Shown here: in pieces, positions 6,655-10,659 of the stretch | How the letters are laid out: each line of letters begins with the position of its first letter | Numbering within the stretch: position 1 is the first letter of the stretch | DNA from: Methanomethylophilus sp963631655 | Lineage (GTDB): Archaea > Thermoplasmatota > Thermoplasmata > Methanomassiliicoccales > Methanomethylophilaceae | Length of the DNA stretch: 10,659 nt | Reading direction: 5' to 3' | Assembly: GCA_963631655.1 (NCBI GenBank) | Contig: CAVGRR010000057.1 | Coordinates: forward strand, 1 to 10,659 | Program-made: the position numbers and the translations under genes | Notes under the pieces: generated by a model | Told to the model about the DNA's origin: nothing | What the model saw: the letters and a program-made list of their open reading frames with translations, nothing else | The model's database searches: none

Positions 6655-9600
6655 TCAGTCCTCGATACTGGCCAAAACCATACGTGCGGAGAACACCCCG
6701 ATGTTGTTCTCCAACATGACCTCGGTGATGCTCTTGTTCTTGTCGGTCGCCTTTCCCATCAGGACGAACTTCTCCGGGATCTCGCGGGGAAGCTTGGAGA
6801 CCAGGGCGGAACGGACGTATGCGGTGAGCGTCAGTGCCTCGTCCACATCCCTCGCGCCTCCGGCCACGTAGGCGGTCTCCACCTCGAGGTCGTCGAGAGA
6901 TTTGTTCTTGGCACGCTGAACGATCTGAAGGGACAGGTTCTCGAGACGGTCGGTCTCGTTCGTGCCATAGAGGACGTCTCCGTAGTCCTTGACCTCGGAG
7001 ATGTAGGCGAGCGCGTTCTGCACCAGATTCTCATCGTTCTCGGACATCTCCGCTACTCCTGGGTCTGTGGGTTCGACACCCCTTGTGTAGGCCCTGCGGA
7101 GGATACGTTCGGCACAGCGTTTGATCTCGGGGGAGACCTCGTTGGCGGTGGCGGGCTTCTCGGGGGCGGTGCGGCTTCCGAGAAGGCTCGCCTCGGTCCT
7201 GAGTCCGACGCTGTTGAGGGCGGTGATTACCGCGTTGTTCCACTCGTCGGCGATGTTCTCGAACCTGAGGAATCCGTGATATGCGTCGCGGACACCGTCA
7301 CGGTCCTTCTTGGCCTGGAACACCATCGCCAGGATGGCATACGCCTCCCTGGTGGGCTCCACGGACAATGATGCCTGAATGGAACGCAGTGCGGCATCGA
7401 AATCCTTGGTGCGCATCTGAGAATATGCCAGACTGCGGTTCGCATCGGCATCGTGGGGGTCCAGCATGACGGCGGTGTTGAAGCTCTTGACAGCATTTGC
7501 GTAACCTCCGAGCTTCTCCTGCATGTTTCCGAGTTTGACATAGATGCCGGGGTTCTTCGTACCGCTGGAGATCGCACTCGCGTAGGATGCGGACGCACCT
7601 TTGTAGTCCCCGTCCTCGACCCTCATGTCACCGATGGCCTCGTGCAGGAATCCGTTGGTGGGGTTCCTCTCGAGGTACTGACTGAGGAACATGTCGGCCA
7701 CTCTCTTGTCTCCGGATTTACGGTAGATCTGGGCTCTCAGGAGAACGTAATCCACGTTGTCTGGGTCTACGGTAAGGATCTTGTCGGTGAGCCTTGCCGC
7801 GCTGACCAGATTGTCCGCTTCGTAGAGCGATTTGGCGATGGCGAACCTTGCCGCGGGATCGGCCTCGATCTCCGAATCGTCGGTCTCCTCGGCGGTGGCG
7901 GACTCGTTCCTGATGGAGGCGTAGTACATGTTGGCCTCATCGCTGCGTCCCGCCATCATCAGTGCATCGGCGAGGTTCTTCTTCGTGACCTTGTCGTACT
8001 GGTTGATCTTGAGGATCTCGGTGCAGACCTTGATGATCTCGTCCGTGTTCGCGGTCTTCACCACCATGTCCCTGTAGGCAGTGAGGAGTTCGTAGGAATC
8101 GGGCTCCAGAGCAAGTGCCTTCTCGAGCACTTTTCTTGCAAGACCCAGATCGTTCAATTCGATGTTGGCGCGGGCATAGGTCGCGACCGTAGAGGCGTCC
8201 GGATCCTTCTTCATCAGCCTCTTTCCGATGTTGACCGCATCGGCATACTTGGTGGCCTTCACGCAGACCTTCATCTTCACGGTCTGGATGTTCGTGTTCT
8301 TGGGATCTGTGGCCTCCGCCATATCGAGGAACACCAATGCCTCGGAGTACATTCCCTTGCATGCGAGGATGGCCGCCTTGCGGACCAGGGCATAGGATGA
8401 ACGGGGGTCGAGCTCGATGGCATGGTTGAACGCCTTGATGGCGGCGTTGAGGTCGCCTTTCTTCTCCTTGATGCAACCCATAGAGACCCAGTATCCGGAA
8501 TTGTTCATATCAAGAAGAACTGCCTTTCCGAACGCCTCTTCTGCGGAATCGAAATCCCCGGCCTTCTCGTCGGCCAGACCTTTGGAGTGCCAGACCTCGG
8601 CATTGTTCTTCATCAGAACGGCCGCGGAGGCGTAGGATGCGGATGCGTGAAGGTATTCTCCCAGAGCGTATTCGGCATTTCCTCTGAGGAACCTGACGTC
8701 CTTGGAGCCTCCGAACTTGCTGTTGTTGTCCTTGCAGAGCTTCTCCGCCTCGGTGTACTTCCCCTCCTCGATGAGGGTGCGGATGAGCTTGACGAAATCC
8801 TCCTCACCGACGACGGTCGACATGACCTCCGAACCATCCTTCTCCCTCAGGGCGCTGGCGAGTTCGAGTGTGTAAAGTGTATCGGATGCGGCCTTGTTCT
8901 TCGGGTCGATCTCAAGGATCTCTCTGCAGGTGGCGATCGCACGGGTGTTCTCTCCCGTCTCCCTGTACACCGCAAGGAGTGCCATGAGCGCGTCGATGCT
9001 CTTCCCGTCGGCGGACACAGCCTTCTTTGCGAACGATGCGGCCTTGGAGGTGTGCCTCAGCGTCAGATACACGGTGGACAGCTGTGCCAGACATGTCGCG
9101 TTCTTCTTGTTCTCCGCCACCGCCTTCTTGGCGTACTCCTCACCCTCGCGGTAACGGCCGTCGTTCATGGCGACCTTGCTGAGGACCACATATGCCAGAG
9201 CGTCCCCGGGGTTGCTGTAGAGGATCTTCGCGGCGAACTCCGCGGCCTCGTTGTAGAATCCCATGTGGAGCAGTTTCTCGGTGAAGGTCTCGAAGTCCTC
9301 ATAGGTGACCATCTCGGAATCGAAGAACTCGCTGATGATCTGCAGTGCCTCGTTGTTCTTTCCGAGGGCGATGCAGGTGTTGATATGTCCCTTGGAGACC
9401 CTGGGGTTGGCGGGATCGAACGCCTCCGCGTTCCTGAAACAGGACAGGGCGTGTTCGAAGTTCCCTCCGAGCAGATAGGCCTCTCCGAGTTCACAGAGAA
9501 GCGATGCATCCTCCTGCCTGGTGCGGCTGGCCTCTTCAAGCATCATCTGACAGGATTTCCAGTCGCCTTCGTCACGGGACATCCTGGCGGACAGGATGCA

Positions 9601-10278
9601 ATAGTCTGGGTCTTTGTTATCGTATTGGGGGGATGCGATGAGCATGCGGGTGGCCTTGTCCCTGTTCCCGGTGTACCATTCCTTGTATATGCGGTACAGC
9701 GAGAGTTCGGCGGCCCCGTCATCCTCGGGCTCATCGATGGTCAGGCCGCAGGAGAGACGTTCGCATGCCTCGAGGGCGGCCCAGTTCGTACGGGAATCGA
9801 GTTTGGAAAGGGTCTGATATGCGTCGTGAAGAAGTCTGTCGCTGCACAGTGCCAGATGAAGGTCGGCTATCGCATCGGGGCAGTTGTTCTTGGCGATCTC
9901 GACCTGTGCCTTCACAAGATAATACAATGCTTTGTCAGGGGCCTCGGTGATGCGGGCAAGATAGTTCTCCGCTTCCGGGACAAGCCCCTTGCGGGCGTAA
10001 CGCATGGCGGCGGTGAGTATGGGGTGACAGTCCCCCTGGCGGCTCCTGGACACGAGATCGGTGACATCATCGCCCCACCCATTGGCCTCTTCCAGCGACA
10101 CGATGTCGATCAGTTTGCAAAGGGACCTCGAATCGTGCTTGTCTTCCGAGTCCTCGATAAGATTCAGAATGGCCCGGATCTCTTTGAGCCTGCGCTCAGA
10201 ATTTTTGTTGCTGTCTGCCCTTTCGATCCTTTTCCAAAGCTTCGCTTCGGAATCGCTTGCGAACACCCCTTCCGACAT
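6655..10278 (-). CDS. Giant tetratricopeptide-repeat protein with C-terminal domain of unknown function
   Basis: The product is 1207 residues, soluble and acidic in look, with no signal peptide or membrane segment. After a charged N-terminal stretch (1-80), TPR-like helical hairpins fill about 85-1010. Clear examples are GNFEHALSCFRNAEAFDPANP, GDLNAAIKAFNHAIELDP, GDFDSAEEAFGKAVLLD and GGYANAVKSFNTAVMLDP, each with the A/G-A-F-A-P spacing of the 34-residue repeat. An acidic linker (EETDDSEIEADP) lies near 795. The last 160 or so residues, from about 1045 (SPEIKRCAERILRRAYTRG to MVLASIED), are not TPRs and I do not recognise them. TPR arrays bind other proteins, so a scaffold or assembly role is likely, but no partner can be named. 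The start at 10278 lacks a clear ribosome site and has a TATA-like box 25 bases upstream, so it may be leaderless. The stop is TGA. It shares the strand of carA but is separated from it by 186 bases with hairpins and a promoter. Confidence 0.9.
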   Translation of the reverse strand: MSEGVFASDSEAKLWKRIERADSNKNSERRLKEIRAILNLIEDSEDKHDSRSLCKLIDIVSLEEANGWGDDVTDLVSRSRQGDCHPILTAAMRYARKGLVPEAENYLARITEAPDKALYYLVKAQVEIAKNNCPDAIADLHLALCSDRLLHDAYQTLSKLDSRTNWAALEACERLSCGLTIDEPEDDGAAELSLYRIYKEWYTGNRDKATRMLIASPQYDNKDPDYCILSARMSRDEGDWKSCQMMLEEASRTRQEDASLLCELGEAYLLGGNFEHALSCFRNAEAFDPANPRVSKGHINTCIALGKNNEALQIISEFFDSEMVTYEDFETFTEKLLHMGFYNEAAEFAAKILYSNPGDALAYVVLSKVAMNDGRYREGEEYAKKAVAENKKNATCLAQLSTVYLTLRHTSKAASFAKKAVSADGKSIDALMALLAVYRETGENTRAIATCREILEIDPKNKAASDTLYTLELASALREKDGSEVMSTVVGEEDFVKLIRTLIEEGKYTEAEKLCKDNNSKFGGSKDVRFLRGNAEYALGEYLHASASYASAAVLMKNNAEVWHSKGLADEKAGDFDSAEEAFGKAVLLDMNNSGYWVSMGCIKEKKGDLNAAIKAFNHAIELDPRSSYALVRKAAILACKGMYSEALVFLDMAEATDPKNTNIQTVKMKVCVKATKYADAVNIGKRLMKKDPDASTVATYARANIELNDLGLARKVLEKALALEPDSYELLTAYRDMVVKTANTDEIIKVCTEILKINQYDKVTKKNLADALMMAGRSDEANMYYASIRNESATAEETDDSEIEADPAARFAIAKSLYEADNLVSAARLTDKILTVDPDNVDYVLLRAQIYRKSGDKRVADMFLSQYLERNPTNGFLHEAIGDMRVEDGDYKGASASYASAISSGTKNPGIYVKLGNMQEKLGGYANAVKSFNTAVMLDPHDADANRSLAYSQMRTKDFDAALRSIQASLSVEPTREAYAILAMVFQAKKDRDGVRDAYHGFLRFENIADEWNNAVITALNSVGLRTEASLLGSRTAPEKPATANEVSPEIKRCAERILRRAYTRGVEPTDPGVAEMSENDENLVQNALAYISEVKDYGDVLYGTNETDRLENLSLQIVQRAKNKSLDDLEVETAYVAGGARDVDEALTLTAYVRSALVSKLPREIPEKFVLMGKATDKNKSITEVMLENNIGVFSARMVLASIED

Positions 10279-10293
10279 ACCGTCCCCATCTGT

Positions 10294-10309
10294 ATTCTTC
10301 TATAAGAAT
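10294..10309 (-). promoter_or_regulatory. Probable TATA box of the TPR gene within a short inverted repeat
   Basis: CTTATAGA on the minus strand (10306-10299) is centred about 25 bases before the ATG at 10278, the spacing expected for a leaderless archaeal mRNA. The box is framed by ATTCTT (10294-10299) and AAGAAT (10304-10309), a perfect 6-base inverted repeat with a 4-base centre. The arms are AT-rich and short, so a regulatory role is only possible. Confidence 0.45.
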
Positions 10310-10390
10310 TTTGGAACAGTGCAAAACCTGGGTATTCCCGACTGTTATCTGGCTCCAGACGGCGGAATTGGACGAGAGACCAATCCCAAC

Positions 10391-10400
10391 TATTAAATAT
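10391..10400 (+). promoter_or_regulatory. TATA box of the tRNA-Gly gene
   Basis: TATTAAATAT ends 24 bases before the first base of the tRNA, so transcription would start at or just before the mature 5' end. This is the usual arrangement for archaeal tRNA genes. Confidence 0.75.
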
Positions 10401-10424
10401 GGCTGTCAGATACTCAACTTAGTT

Positions 10425-10497
10425 GCAACTGTAATCTAGCTGGTTAGGATTCAAGCCTTCCAAGCTTGCCACCCGGGTTCGAATCCCGGCGGTTGCA
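10425..10497 (+). tRNA. tRNA-Gly (anticodon UCC)
   Basis: The 73 bases fold as a complete cloverleaf. The acceptor stem is GCAACTG with CGGTTGC (one G-U pair). The D arm is ATCT/GGAT with a GG-containing loop. The anticodon stem is CAAGC/GCTTG with loop CTTCCAA, giving anticodon TCC. The T arm is CCGGG/CCCGG with loop TTCGAAT, and the discriminator base is A. No CCA is encoded and there is no intron, both common in archaea. It reads GGA and possibly GGG glycine codons. Confidence 0.96.
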
Positions 10498-10500
10498 CTC

Positions 10501-10519
10501 ATTCTTCTTTCATTTTTTT
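10501..10519 (+). terminator. T-rich terminator of the tRNA gene
   Basis: ATTCTTCTTT followed by CA and seven T starts three bases after the tRNA. T-tracts without a hairpin are enough to stop archaeal RNA polymerase. Confidence 0.6.
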
Positions 10520-10641
10520 CAGGTCGGCTGTCCATTCGATTTCTTTCTGACTCTAACTCACGGATTTTACGGTATACGGAGTAACTGAGTTCCTTTGCTT
10601 TTCTGACATCTGGCACATTACAAAAATTGCTGTTTCAGAAG

Positions 10642-10652
10642 CATTAAATATG
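10642..10652 (+). promoter_or_regulatory. TATA-like box at the right edge
   Basis: CATTAAATATG shares ten bases, ATTAAATATG, with the tRNA-Gly promoter. If it acts in the same direction, an RNA or protein gene would start about 25 bases further right, outside the window. The box also reads as a weaker TATA box on the minus strand. Between the tRNA terminator and this box I see no convincing gene. Confidence 0.4.
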
Positions 10653-10659
10653 TACTCCG

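Noticed and set aside
10421..10430. Palindrome AGTTGCAACT at the tRNA 5' end
   Set aside because: Most of it is the fixed acceptor-stem sequence of the tRNA. Ten bases are easily explained by chance and suggest no separate function.
10419..10616. A 65-residue minus-strand reading frame ending in AGIRTRVASLEGLNPNQLDYSCN
   Set aside because: Its C-terminal third is the antisense of the tRNA-Gly gene, a well-known kind of false protein. The remainder is charged low-complexity sequence with no ribosome site or family match.

Overview
The window looks archaeal and most resembles a methanogen of the order Methanomassiliicoccales (class Thermoplasmata). The signs are TATA-like boxes about 25 to 30 bases before start codons, at least two genes that look leaderless, a tRNA gene without an encoded CCA end but with a TATA box and a T-rich terminator, and an in-frame UAG codon inside an otherwise intact citrate synthase. 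The lineage is an inference from these features and from general gene resemblance. No marker gene for methanogenesis or pyrrolysine synthesis lies in the window.

Layout: every protein gene is on the minus strand. Reading from high to low coordinates: a 1207-residue tetratricopeptide-repeat protein (10278-6655); carA (6468-5368) and carB (5371-2159), the two subunits of carbamoyl-phosphate synthase, joined by an ATGA start/stop overlap; a type II-like citrate synthase (2057-711) with UAG at codon 112; and, across an AT-rich spacer, an incomplete AT-rich gene (525-1, running off the left edge). This last gene seems to join a SocA/Panacea-like domain to the start of a UPF0175-like segment. The only plus-strand gene is tRNA-Gly(UCC) at 10425-10497. 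A second TATA-like box of nearly identical sequence sits at the right edge.

How they fit together: CarAB makes carbamoyl phosphate from glutamine, bicarbonate and ATP for arginine and pyrimidines. Citrate synthase starts the oxidative route to 2-oxoglutarate and so to glutamate and glutamine, so the carAB-gltA order groups related nitrogen and carbon assimilation, although a hairpin and a possible promoter separate them. The TPR protein has no recognised catalytic domain and is probably a scaffold. The left-edge gene differs in base composition and looks like accessory DNA.

The main point of interest is the citrate synthase. All catalytic residues are kept on both sides of a single in-frame UAG, and the four other visible protein ends (including its own C-terminus) use UGA. 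This is what would be expected if UAG is read as pyrrolysine in a housekeeping enzyme that is not a methylamine methyltransferase. Proof would need the host's pyl genes and peptide data.
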